Positions 1-9,567 of a stretch of DNA of 64,000 nt are shown one piece after another (the first letter of the stretch is position 1; the number at the start of each line of letters is the position of its first letter). This DNA comes from Diplonema japonicum (lineage: Eukaryota > Euglenozoa > Diplonemea > Diplonemida > Diplonemidae). The DNA lies in NCBI GenBank assembly GCA_964019335.1, contig OZ025709.1:372001-436000 (forward strand). The letters are read 5' to 3'. Position numbers and translations under genes: made by a program. The notes beneath the pieces are model-generated. The model had not been told where the DNA came from. It searched no databases and worked only from the letters and a program-made list of their open reading frames with translations.

Positions 1-3000
1 TCACAAACATCGCAATTGAGCGTTCCCGCTGCTTTGTCCGTCCTCCCCCTACCCAGGTGGTCGGCTTCTTCCTCGCTCCCTTCACCTCGCTCCTCTTCAG
101 GTTCTTCAGGAGGGGAGAGTAAAACTTGTTTCGCATACGGGCTGAGGTACGGCACCGCCCCGGCGATTATCCTCCTCACCCGCCATGCTTCGAGCGGTCT
201 GCGTGCGCTGCACTTCATCCAGTAAGCGTTCGTTGCAGGGGCCGCGCCCATTCCAAGCCCGGCCATCGTGCTTCGTGCCTTCACAATACCCGATGTCCTC
301 ATCCTGCGCAGAGCCTCCCTGAGGTCGTGCCCAGGATTCTCCCCTCTGTGCCAGCTTGCCAGCCTTTCCCATTTCCACCCGATCGCCGGGAGCCACCTCA
401 GGAGCACATTTCCTACGACCCCCCTCGGCCTCACCTGCCCAGAAGTTCCGTACGCCTGTGCCAATTGCGTCCATGTTGCCATTGCCCCGTCCTGCCTCAG
501 CCAGCACCTCCTCAGCATCATCAAAGCACTGTACACTACGGCACACAGCGGGTCCACCCGGTGCGCTCGCGCCAGGATTGACAGTACCACGTCTGGAGAT
601 CTTCCTCTGTAGTGGGGGCCCCACAGGCATTTCACGATCGAGCCTTTAAGCTGACTGAGACTCCAGTCACTCGGCGGAGAGAAGCTCGAGCTGTATAGCA
701 GTCCCGGCATAATATGAGTTCTGATGAGACTCTCCTTCCTCTGAAAAGAGAGCTGGGTCGAAGCCAGCCTTTCCATTCTGTCTTGCAGTAACCGCGGCGT
801 CGTTCCAGCTCGTGCCACATGCTGTCGTGTTCAGCATAGTTCCCAAGGCCTTATGCTTGTCGACCTTGTTGAGCCTTACCTTCCTTCTTCTTCCGTCCAC
901 CTCACTACCGACGTGGATGATACACTTTCCGATGACCACCGTCTTCCGTATATTCAACTCCATGCCCGTTATCGTACAGAACTCCATGACACCGTCCGTC
1001 GCCGCTTGCAGTGCCTGCAGCTTAGCCAGCATGTAGGCGTCGTCCGCATAGGCTATCGTCACGAGGTCTCCACCGGCTTCCAGCGCCTTGAGCATGACCG
1101 CAATGAGCGCATTGATCATGATCACGGACAGCGGACACCCTTGCAGGATCCCATTGGTCACTCTGAAGGTTTCGCCCACCCCAAAGGGGTACTTGAACCG
1201 CCGTGTAATCTGTGAGTACATGCCCTCCATTGCGCACGCAACACCCGACTCGAGCCCAAGGCTCCGCATTAGCTCGAAGGTGAGCCGCTGCGGTACCAGG
1301 TCGAAGCATTTCGCAAAATCCAGAGCCACGCCCACCAGCTCCTTACCCCTCCAGCATCGCCTCTTCATACTGAGCTAGGAGGTCCAGTAGTGCCGTCTCT
1401 GTGCCCCGCCCCTTCCTGCGTTGCGCCATCCGTCGACTCCACACGCGCCCCTAGGACGCTTGCGGCTCAGCACCCCTGGAGCAGCCTCCCCGTAATCTCT
1501 GACCTCGGCATTTCCTGGTGCTGTATGTGTTCCTCGTACTTTTTCCTGAAATCGGAGAATTGCGGTTCTCGTCTTTCCGAGCAGAAGATCCCTTTCCACG
1601 CCTCCCTGAACACCTCGTCCATTTCTTGTGGGTTCGCCGTCACACCGTCCCCAGCGTCCACCGCCAGACCTCTCGCATTGCGTTCCCCGCAGCAGCGCCT
1701 TGAGGTGCCTCCTACCCTCGTCCAGGTTCGAGACAATCGTTCTCTCGTAGGCCTCAGCCCGGCTACACTTCTGTTCCGTGCAGAGCGCGGCAATCTGTCT
1801 CCCCGCCACGTCACGCACTTCAGCGATAGCTTCCTCGATGCTCTCCAAGGAGCCGTGCATGGGTACGGCGCAGTCAATACCTAGCTTCGCGCATCGTGCA
1901 TTGGCGTTCTTCAGGGTATTGTGGGTCACCTGCGGAAGTTGTCCTACGTGCCCTCTCCGAAGGTGGTCCTCAATCTGTCGCTGGGCAGCCTCTACGCACC
2001 GTTTCAGCTTCACCAGCTTCCTTTGTCGGTCGCACACCGCACCGACAATCTCTTCCGTAGCAGGTGGACACAGTTCCCTCAGCTTCGGCAACCTCGTCTC
2101 ACCCCTGCCAAGGTAAGCCCCCGCTGTGGTCCCTGCGAAACCCCGCATCAAATGCTCTTCTGCGAGTCTGGCCCATTCCCTGTAGGCCTCGTCCACCTGC
2201 CTATCCTGAATGCACCGCTCAAAGATGGAATCCGCCACGACGGCTCGGGGTCTTCCAGTATCTCCCTCGGGATCGAGTACTGCAGCACTGCCCGCCGGAT
2301 TCTCGTTGTCCCCAACTCCAGCGACAAGCACCTGTGGTCTGAGCCTTCCACGCCATCATGCACCCAACAGCGTATCAGAAACTGTGCAGCAAGGGGGTTC
2401 AGAAGCGCCCTATCGATCCGAGAATGGGAGTTAGTCCTCTTCAGAGTCGATTCGGGTGTCGCACCGCTCAACGCCGCACATGCAGCCGCCGCATCAACCC
2501 AGTCTGAGGCCAAAGCCTTTTCTAAGGTCGGCGACCGATCCTCCTCGCAGTTGAGGTCCCCAATCACCACGATCGGCACGTCTCCCAGCTCTATTCGCTT
2601 CCTGACCAGAATGTGATGCAGAAGTTGCTCCCGTTCCCTGGTTTGCACTGCCTCATTGCCAGCAGGACAGTAGACATTCAGCACATGAAGCCATCGTTTG
2701 CTGCCGTCCAATGATACCTTCGTGTGCACGCAGCGGTTCTTGTACGCTTCCAGCTCGTCCCCTGCGCTGCACCTCAGAGAGGCTCGGGGCCTCTTCACGA
2801 AGGTCGCGACCCCGCCCCTTTGTGCGACTGTAAGTGACACCACTCCACCGCCCACCCGGCCTGGTTGTGGTTTCCCCCAGTGTCTTTCGTAGGCCCTCCC
2901 CCACGCATCTCGCCCGAGAGAGAGTTCAATCTCCCGCTGTACCGTCGCCGTCAGTGCCGTCTCCTGTACACAGAACACATCGGGATCCAGTCCTTTGCAT

Positions 3001-3257
3001 TCCCCCATCCTGTTGTTGAAGGACGCGACGTTCAGGGAGGTGATGACGAGAGGCTCGTTCTTCGGTAATGTGGGCGGTGGGCTTCTGTTCCTCTTAACAC
3101 CCGTCTTTGCACCCGTCCCTGGTCTCGCACTCGCGGCTCTCTCCGCATCACGCGTTCCTCTCATCATAGCCGGCTTCGGACCTGTCTTGCGCTTGGGACC
3201 GGGGTGCGGATGAACCCCCTGCGTCACGAGTAAGTCAAAATCCTCCTCCCTCTCCGA
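1..3257 (-). pseudogene. Retrotransposon ORF2 remnant: endonuclease plus reverse transcriptase
   Basis: The exonuclease-endonuclease-phosphatase motifs follow in order: LNVASFNN, FCVQET, VVIGDLNCEED, SRIDRALLN and GSDHRCLSLE (about 3050-2290). The reverse transcriptase shows ALDFAKCFD, NGILQGCPLS and the catalytic IAYADDAYM box (about 1330-1000). Downstream of the RT is a conserved C-terminal block (KCLWGP...RSPD near 570-640). Frame changes occur near 2260 and 1690. The RT finger region between DGWRN and YEEAML (about 1370-1450) is much shorter than expected, so part of the RT has been deleted. Just ahead of the endonuclease lies a 2A-like sequence, LLVTQGVHPHPGP. The copy is dead. Confidence 0.85.
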
Positions 3258-3279
3258 CTTACCCGTGCGCTTCGCGCTT

Positions 3280-4420
3280 CATTTGCCGAAACAGCGAGTG
3301 CACGCCCAGGTTATGCACCCCGCACACTTCCTCGCGAAGGTGTCCTTTTCCTTCTGCTCCTTGCAGACACCGCAGCACCACACCGCTCCCTTTCGCGCTC
3401 CCTTCTCTGGGAACCGGTGTTTGCACGTCCTCGCGTGTTCGGCCATCGTCCGCTGCTCCGGGGACTCGGGTTCGTCCTCGTCGTCCTCCGCATTTCGCCG
3501 GCCCCCAGTGCCTTGATGAAGACCGGTCTCCCATGTCCATCCCGCTGAATGGAGGCGGTGCCCCAGCTTTCAAGACAAACGTCCTTGCATTTCCCCTCAC
3601 GAATGTAGAGGCTACCTCGCACTGCCACCCGCCCGCACGGAAGGCACCTAACAGTGGCCCTACTCTAGAGGTAGGGTGCACACCAGGACACTCGGTTCAC
3701 ACTCCACACTCGGTTTGACCGCAGCGGCGATACCCTTGCGAAGGCTTGCGAAGTCCCCCATCCCCCCGAGCCTCGTTACCCTGAGGTACCTCATCCTGCG
3801 TTCCTCCCCAATTAGGACTGGGAGGGGGAGCTTCAGGTTCTCCTCCAGATGCGTGGCATCGCCGTCCACCACCAGCTTCTTCCTGGTGATCAACACCATC
3901 CCGCAGCCCAACTGCTCGCCCCTGCTCGCGAGCTCCCTGTGCTCATCCAGCCACAGGTCGTACGCCTTCTGCGCGCCTTCCTCACACACCATTACCCCCT
4001 CCCCCTTTGGCTCTGTGAGGACGGGGCAACGCCAATCTGCCGGGTCCAGGCTCACCGCGCCCATTACCTTCCTTGCTGGCACCTTCGCCCACTTCAACAA
4101 AGGCTTTGTCACTGTCTGCTTCGACGCCTGTTTTCCTTGCTTCGCTTGTTGCTGTTGCTATTCCCTTGTCCCTGCTGTTGACGCGGCTTCGTCTGTTGCT
4201 TCTTCTGTTGCAGTTGCTGTTTCACCTTCTCCTGTCCTTGCACCTGCTTCTGTCCTTGCACCTGCTGCTGTTCACCCTGTGTGCCTGTTCCTCCCTCCAT
4301 GATGTCCAGGGCCGTCTCCAACAGGAGGACGGCCGGCTCTTGCCACATGACACCCTTCTTCGCTAGTACCCTTGCCCTCATGATGATGGCAGTTACCATG
4401 TCCTTCAAATTTCCATCCAT
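3280..4420 (-). pseudogene. Retrotransposon ORF1 remnant with Cys-rich zinc-binding motifs
   Basis: The N-terminal part begins MDGNLKDMVTAI near 4420 and passes into a very Gln/Lys-rich low-complexity stretch (4110-4300). A second segment (3660-4112) reads in another frame. The C-terminal segment contains pairs of cysteines: RCLPC near 3640, then CCGVC, CAGC and CTRC between about 3285 and 3370, ending at a TGA at 3280. This pattern suggests a nucleic-acid-binding zinc module, as many LINE ORF1 proteins have. At least two frameshifts (near 3665 and 3515) and one at about 4110 interrupt it. The function is inferred from position and cysteine pattern only. Confidence 0.6.
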
Positions 4421-4541
4421 TTTTATAAAGGGGAGAAAGTGTTTTTTTTTTTATTATTTTTTTTTTTTTTTATTATTTTTTGTGTTTATAAAGAAAAAAA
4501 AAAATATGGGTCACCTCTCCGCTAGTTGTCACAAAAAACTG
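4421..4541. other. T-rich spacer
   Basis: This stretch holds long T runs and A runs between the 5' side of the retrotransposon and the 17-bp repeat. No gene is seen. Confidence 0.6.
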
Positions 4542-4558
4542 CCCGCAAATGTACCCCT
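4542..4558 (+). repeat. 17-bp direct repeat, left copy
   Basis: The sequence CCCGCAAATGTACCCCT occurs here and again at 5190-5206 with no mismatch. The pair encloses 631 bp and looks like a target-site duplication. Confidence 0.6.
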
Positions 4559-5189
4559 ACGTTCTTCTTCTTTCAATCGATTGTTATATGTACTTATAAA
4601 ATATGAAATATAGCGCGCATTCGACGACACTGATCAAGCGACTGGCACCTTCCGAAGAAGGGCCTCCCACGTCCGCCGGGTTGAGCAGAGGATGCCCCGG
4701 GGCGGCCGTTCCAGTCTGATCATGTCGCACTATAATATATGTTCTCATCTCCAAGGAGAAAAGAGGTTTTTTGCCCTCGTAGCTCGCCGGGCCAGCACTC
4801 TTACTTGCGTAAGGTCTTCGTGGTTCTTGGGGGGTGGCGCTGTCCCACATTATGCCACTGCAGCGTGGTGAAGAACAGCCAGTCAGTGGCCACGAAGTAG
4901 TGATCCTTCAAGGCTCTCATATCTCCGTGCCGCGTGAACTGCTGCCGTCTCTCGACGTCCCTCTTCGCCTTCCAGCCTTCCGAGTCATACCTGGCCATGA
5001 TCCACGTCTTGTCAAAGTCCAGGATGAGGGCGAACCGGACAAACTTCATGTGAATCCCGAGTTCCTTCGCGGTTTTAGGCTCTTCGCCGAGCACGTGTTT
5101 GCAGACCCGTATCATGGCTTCTGGCGTCCACTCCCCTTCCGCTTCGACGATCCCGGCCGTCGCCAGTTTCGTGTGGGAGAGCTTATCTT
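4559..5189 (-). mobile_element. Putative inserted element between 17-bp direct repeats
   Basis: The 631-bp segment is framed by perfect 17-bp direct repeats, a length usual for LINE-mediated insertions. Read on the minus strand it contains one open frame of 131 codons (4801-5196) whose 5' end slightly overlaps the right repeat. There are no terminal inverted repeats and no clear A tail at the minus-strand 3' end. It could be a truncated retroelement, a SINE or a retrocopy. The identification rests only on the flanking repeats. Confidence 0.4.
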
Positions 5190-5196
5190 CCCGCAA
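4801..5196 (-). pseudogene. Open frame of 131 codons inside the insert, unrecognised
   Basis: I do not recognise the product. It is rich in Trp, Arg and Lys with stretches such as LILDFDKTWIMARYD and HYFVATDWLFFTTLQWH. The sequence is not low-complexity, so it may be a real coding fragment. Its start overlaps the right 17-bp repeat, so the frame probably entered with the insert and lacks its original N-terminus. It may be a piece of a mobile-element protein. Confidence 0.3.
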
Positions 5197-5206
5197 ATGT
5201 ACCCCT
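5190..5206 (+). repeat. 17-bp direct repeat, right copy
   Basis: Perfect match to 4542-4558; see that entry. Confidence 0.6.
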
Positions 5207-5450
5207 TGTCATCCCTTTGTGCCCCTCGTGGTGAAGTAACTTTAGAGTGTCGTGAAATAAAACCACTTACCTACCGCCAAGTAATGCTTTACCGACCTCT
5301 CCAGGTAACGGTAAAGTCATTACTTGTTGACAGTAAACAGCTATTTTTTTCATTAGGGAACAAACCAAAACGTATTGTATGAAGCTAATCTTTGTATCAA
5401 AGGAAAGAATCGTAAAGAAAACTGTGCCAACAGAATAGATATGTATGTAA

Positions 5451-6356
5451 TCACCCCTCTCGGAGGGCATCCAGCACAACGGAAGAAAGGTTGAGCATCG
5501 TATTTAAATTGGTGGTTTCTAATTTTTCGCACCCTGACAAGAAGCCATGACCAATGGAAGAAACATTGTTCATCGCTTTCAAATCGATGGTTTCTAGGTT
5601 TTCGCACTCATACATGAAGCCTTCACCGATGGAAGAAAGGTTGGTCATCGCTTTCAAGTCGATGGTTGCTAGGTTTTCGCACCCTGACAAGAAGAAATTA
5701 CCAATGGAAGAAATATTGATCATCACTTTCAAATCGATGGTTTCTAGATTTTCGCACCTATCCAAGAAGCAATGACCAACGGAATCAATGTTGGTCATCG
5801 CTTTCAAATCGATGGTTTCCAGTTTTTTGCACCCTGACAAGAAGCCATGACCAATGGAAGAAACATTGGGGAGGATGAGATCAACAGACGTCAGGTGCTT
5901 GCAATCTAGAAGAAAAGCATCGTCTATACTTACAACACAGCCTGTGGGGTTGGTGACAATGAGGAACCGAAGTCCAGAAGGAAGGTCACTGCTGCTCATG
6001 GACAAGACTTCGACAGGTGGAGAGTCCCCCACCTCCACCACCAGAACCAGCTCAGGGTCAGCTGACACAAGCCCCTCAAGCTCCGAAACCACATCTGAGC
6101 TCTTAAGCTCCTCCAGCTGAACGGTTCTCATCTTCGCCTCCACATGGACCACGCTGCCCTCCACGAGCCCAAGTTCCTGAACTTCCTCACCCCCGTTCCT
6201 GTCCAGGACCTCTCCCTCCCAGACCAATTTGAACTTGCCTTCGAGTAAACCAGCAGCACACCCCGCCTTCTTGTACAGGATCCCAATTGTCTCCGTCCCT
6301 GCCACTTCCACATCGTGAACCCCAGCTTTCGTCTTCACAAACACTGTGATGCTCAT
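5451..6356 (-). CDS. Ubiquitin-like domain plus leucine-rich repeat protein, copy 1
   Basis: The protein has 301 residues and no intron. Residues 1 to about 75 (start MSITVFVKTKAGVHDVEV) have the beta-grasp pattern of a ubiquitin-like domain. After a linker of about 75 residues come roughly six 25-residue leucine-rich repeats of the form NLETIDLKAMTN.SSIG..FL.GC, similar to the BspA-like LRR class of many protists. There is no signal peptide or membrane segment. The first ATG follows a purine-rich tract. The N-terminal half is virtually identical to the gene at 9568-10635, while repeat number and repeat residues differ. LRRs bind proteins; the actual partner is unknown. A role as an adaptor is inference. 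Confidence 0.8.
   Translation of the reverse strand: MSITVFVKTKAGVHDVEVAGTETIGILYKKAGCAAGLLEGKFKLVWEGEVLDRNGGEEVQELGLVEGSVVHVEAKMRTVQLEELKSSDVVSELEGLVSADPELVLVVEVGDSPPVEVLSMSSSDLPSGLRFLIVTNPTGCVVSIDDAFLLDCKHLTSVDLILPNVSSIGHGFLSGCKKLETIDLKAMTNIDSVGHCFLDRCENLETIDLKVMINISSIGNFFLSGCENLATIDLKAMTNLSSIGEGFMYECENLETIDLKAMNNVSSIGHGFLSGCEKLETTNLNTMLNLSSVVLDALREG
5460..5880 (-). repeat. 75-bp coding repeats of the LRR array, copy 1
   Basis: Units of 75 bp encode 25-residue LRRs. Successive units share the core that reads ATCGATTTGAAAGCGATG on the coding strand and vary mainly at codons just before the FL..C motif. Confidence 0.75.
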
Positions 6357-6440
6357 TTTTTCTTTTTTTTTCCTCTTCTTCTTCTCTTCTTCAATCCTCG
6401 ATCCCTCCCCCCACTTGAGATTTTATTTGAGGAAACTCTG
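5861..6440 (-). repeat. Duplicated block shared with 10140-10715
   Basis: From the first LRR through the ubiquitin-like domain to the ATG the two copies appear identical by eye over about 500 bp. Similarity continues about 80 bp upstream, as far as the C-tract beside GAGGAAACTCTG. This indicates a recent duplication or gene conversion. Confidence 0.85.
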
Positions 6441-6937
6441 CCCCCCCCCTCAGGCATAAAGTGCATCATTCGAGAAGCAGTATTGGCGGCCACCCATTGC
6501 ATGACCGGGCAACACATTACTGGGCATTATTAGATTTTATACATTTTATAAAAAACACGGGATAACACCCAAGGGACTGCAAAATAGCGCAGCCTGAAAA
6601 CAGTGCAGAAGTACCTAGTGAATATGCTGATGCTGGCTGATGCAACGAAGAAGATGGGGAATGTTTGTTTTTTTTGGGGGGGGGGAGAAACTTAGCATGC
6701 AGTGTAAATAACAAAAGAAACAAGGGGAGAGGGGAAAGGGGGAGTTCAAAAGGAAAGAGATTACACTATTAATGTGGACCGTTGTTTGTGCAAGACGTCT
6801 TCACCTACACGGGCAAGCTGCCTTTACTCTTTTTTGCAATAACAATTCTTTTCAAAGTTTGTATTTTTGTTCCAACAAAAAAAAACTCATATTAAAAGAC
6901 AACCCCACTGGAGGACAGCCTCTTGTGGTGTGAGTTC
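6357..6937. other. Intergenic spacer
   Basis: Apart from the upstream end of the duplicated block (to about 6440) I see only homopolymers (C8 at 6443, G8 near 6678) and no convincing gene. Confidence 0.5.
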
Positions 6938-7330
6938 CTATCTATCAATGCTCCCCTTCTGGAGCATAGCCATGCTTTTCGTAGTTTCGACGCGGTCTTT
7001 CTTGTATGTCCCTTTCAACTCCTGTAGCTTTTGCGCTGTCTGTCTTGATGCGAAGATCGGTCTCCTGTTGAAGACTAATGCAGCCTTACCTCCGATCGCT
7101 GTGAGCGACTTGACCCTCTTGGTCCCGTCCGCAGGGAAGGGGCGCTCTTATCCGTCTCGTTCTGCACACTGAGTTGGCTCTCTCCACCAACAGCTTGATT
7201 CTGCGTGCCTTCCCCTGCATGCTGTAGACTCCCAGCGACTTACCGGTCGTCTCCTTGAAGTTGAGTCTGCAAGTTCAGCTGCCGAAACCTCCGAGTCGGT
7301 GTCGCCTGCTCTCTACCAGTGCCAGCTCTA
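6938..7330 (-). pseudogene. Unrecognised gene remnant
   Basis: On the minus strand a normal-looking coding segment (..LGVYSMQGKARRIKLL..) changes frame near 7140. It continues as a basic segment containing FNRRPIFASRQTAQKLQEL and stops with TAG at 6938. The composition is that of a real protein and not of spacer DNA, but it has no start and at least one frameshift. I do not recognise the family. It could be the 3' end of a retroelement ORF or a host gene fragment. Confidence 0.35.
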
Positions 7331-7495
7331 GCTTCGTGCAAAAAAAGAATTTATTTTAAAATTCCCTTTTTTCTTGTTCTCACTTTTTTTTTTTTTTTTT
7401 TCTTATTTGGGGTAATTCACTTGGTCAAAAAAAAGTACTGAAATTCACTTACAACTCAAAAGGAAAAAAAAAAAATATATATATATATATATATG

Positions 7496-7771
7496 AGTTA
7501 AAGGAGGCCGGTGTTGGCGGCGCCCTGCACAAGAACTGTCTACTTGATTACACGCGCCGCGGCCGAGTTGTAGCTTCTTCTGCGTTCCGCGTCGTGTCCT
7601 TAATGCGTGCGGTATACAGCTCAACCCCAGTCGGTGCGTCCCGGGTAACCAAGATTCTGCGCTCGTGCAGTTTGCTGCCTGTTCGTCACCCTGAGCATCT
7701 GCATTAAGTTCTTCCACTCGGGCGCTACCGGTGATGACCGACGAGGAGGTCAACAGCGAACAACACATCTG
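7496..7771. repeat. SINE-like dispersed repeat, copy 1
   Basis: About 275 bp is repeated at 19626-19896 with only scattered differences, and a shortened version lies at 57508-57602. The shared core includes AGCTTCTTCTGCGTTCCGCG and ends AACAGCGAACAACACATCTG. The left side runs into a TA microsatellite (7477-7494). The size, dispersal and lack of a conserved protein suit a SINE, but no polymerase III boxes were securely identified. Confidence 0.6.
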
Positions 7772-7804
7772 ATGTACTTCAAAAAAAAAAAAATAATAAT
7801 AATA

Positions 7805-9377
7805 CTGTAAAACGAATAATGTCGGACGGAAAAACTCCCGGACACCAAAAAAACCCGGACATTTTTCCGTCCGGGAGTTTTTCTGGGAAGAAGTTTTTTT
7901 ACTTAAGGGGGGGTAGCAGCTCCCACCACGTTTGCCTGGAAGGGCTTTATTCCTTGTGCAGAGCCAAAATGTTTACCCTGCGTGGCAGTTTGAATTTTTC
8001 TTCCCCTTTCAATGCACCAACAAACAGCACCCACGGGATCTTTAACTTCTCATAAACCCGTACTTCTTTCGTCAAATTAACCAGTTCGACTACCCAAGGC
8101 ACGTTGAGCAGCTGGCTTGTGAGGGGCCCAACTTTGGTGCTGACACCCCCGGCCAGCTCACCCCCGAGAGGTGGAGGAGATAAACTCCTTACACCGGGCC
8201 GAGAAGGCCAGTACAAACCCCCGAAAGCAGCTTGGCGGCCTCTGCCTCGGTCAGAAGACGGCAGCAACAGGTTCAACAGAGCCCCCAGTTTCTTCCAGAC
8301 GGAAATACTGGACGTTGCTATTCACCCTACCACACCCTGGCCGCCGCGACGCCGTGATAGCAGCGTATCGCCCAATACGGGATTTAGCATCCTTCGGGGG
8401 CTGAAAGGTTTTTGCTTGAGTCGATAGGTAAAACGGGCTTGGCGAGCTTATCCCAGCACAACAAATATGCACCTATGCAGAAGGGCTGCTGCACGCCAAT
8501 CCAGCCCGAAAGACAAACCTGGCAGACTTTGGTGGAGCACTGTCCTTTTCCACTGACTAGGCTGACAAAACTTTGCAGCAAGAAAGACAAAAGCCGCAAG
8601 CCACCTCCGGAAAGCCCGGAAACGAGAAGGACAACGAGAGGGCACGCTGTTTCACCATGGAATTCAGGTCCATAATCGACACCCATAAAGTGTCCGTGGC
8701 TTGGGGGACAAAACGGGCTATAACCGAACAGTTGGCTGTTCCTTGGCTGGATGGGTTGCAACTTAAATACAAAGGCAAAGCGGAAACGCAACCGGCAGGG
8801 ATTATCCGTGCCCCGGTCAAGCACCTGCCCGTCGAATGGAGCCTAACGGCATCGCCCAATCATTGGGCTAATTATGATACTCGGTATCTGGGTTACGGAG
8901 CTGTTTCTTCCTTTTTGCTATAAATCATTGATTCCCATGGTTTTGCCGAACGGGCCGATTCTGCTGCTTGTCGGCGACCACAACTCTCACACGACCTATG
9001 CCTATGGGTTCGTAGAGTGGTTCGCAGGCGTAAACGTGCACATTGCTTTTGTCCCCCTGGGCTCACCTACATGGTTCAACCGATGGATATTGGGTTGAAC
9101 GCAGCTGTAAAGCATCTATTAAGAAAGGTAGTAGGCCACACGAAGGCTCGACAAGCTGATTGCCTCAGGGGTAGCAAGGGGGGACAAAGATGCAGAAAGG
9201 GAACCCTGGGGGTTTCTTCGCGCGGTTGCCGTTTGCAGCCCAGGCCAGTATAGTATGTAGGTAGTAGTGGACCAGGCACCCTGACGGCCTTACCTAAAAA
9301 AAACTCCCGGACGGAAAAACTCCCGGACGCCAAAAAAACTCGGACATTTTTCCGTCCGGGAGTTTTTCGTTTTACAG
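7805..9377 (+). mobile_element. pogo/Tigger-like DNA transposon with inverted repeats
   Basis: The 1573-bp element starts TA|CTGTAAAACGAA and ends TTCGTTTTACAG|TA, giving perfect 12-bp terminal inverted repeats flanked by TA, the target duplication of the Tc1/mariner superfamily. Both subterminal regions carry palindromic copies of GTCCGGGAGTTTTTC (7829-7882 and 9303-9368). The interior holds a broken transposase with pogo-type DDE motifs. It sits between the two LRR genes. A deletion derivative lies at 56748-57071. Confidence 0.85.
8290..9255 (+). pseudogene. pogo-like (DDE_1) transposase remnant
   Basis: Fragments in changing frames read like a CENP-B/pogo-type transposase. They include a segment with DFGGALSFSTD near 8530, FRSIIDTHKVSVAW near 8660 and a catalytic segment LLLVGDHNSHTTYAYGFVEW near 8965-9030 that carries the second aspartate. 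A following MVQPMDIGLNAAVKHLL near 9070-9120 carries the third aspartate region. Stops and frameshifts (near 8920 and 9080, among others) interrupt it, so it cannot make an active enzyme. Family members cut and paste DNA at TA sites. Confidence 0.75.
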
Positions 9378-9567
9378 TAATAATAAAAAAAATAAAAAAG
9401 AAGGGGAAAAAAATTTTTTATCAGCCTTTAAGCTGTAAAAACTATCATCTCCTCTCATATTCGCTACATCTCTATTCCCTGTACTTTTACTTTAACTTAC
9501 ATTTGAAGAAGCGAATTACATCAGTTTGAAAGGGGTACAAGTTCTTTTCGGGGAAATAACTACTGGA

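Larger units (their letters stand above)
1..4420 (-). mobile_element. Decayed non-LTR (LINE-type) retrotransposon, 3' end beyond window
   Basis: Read on the minus strand, this block runs from a Gln-rich first ORF (about 4420 to 3280) through an apurinic-type endonuclease (about 3230-2270) to a reverse transcriptase (about 1370-670) and a C-terminal region that leaves the window. The order ORF1, endonuclease, RT is that of endonuclease-bearing LINEs, which insert by target-primed reverse transcription. At least four frame changes and a probable deletion at about 1370-1440 make it non-functional. A T-rich stretch (4440-4500) borders its 5' side. No poly-A tail or target duplication can be judged because the 3' end is missing. 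The clade cannot be fixed without a tree. Confidence 0.88.
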
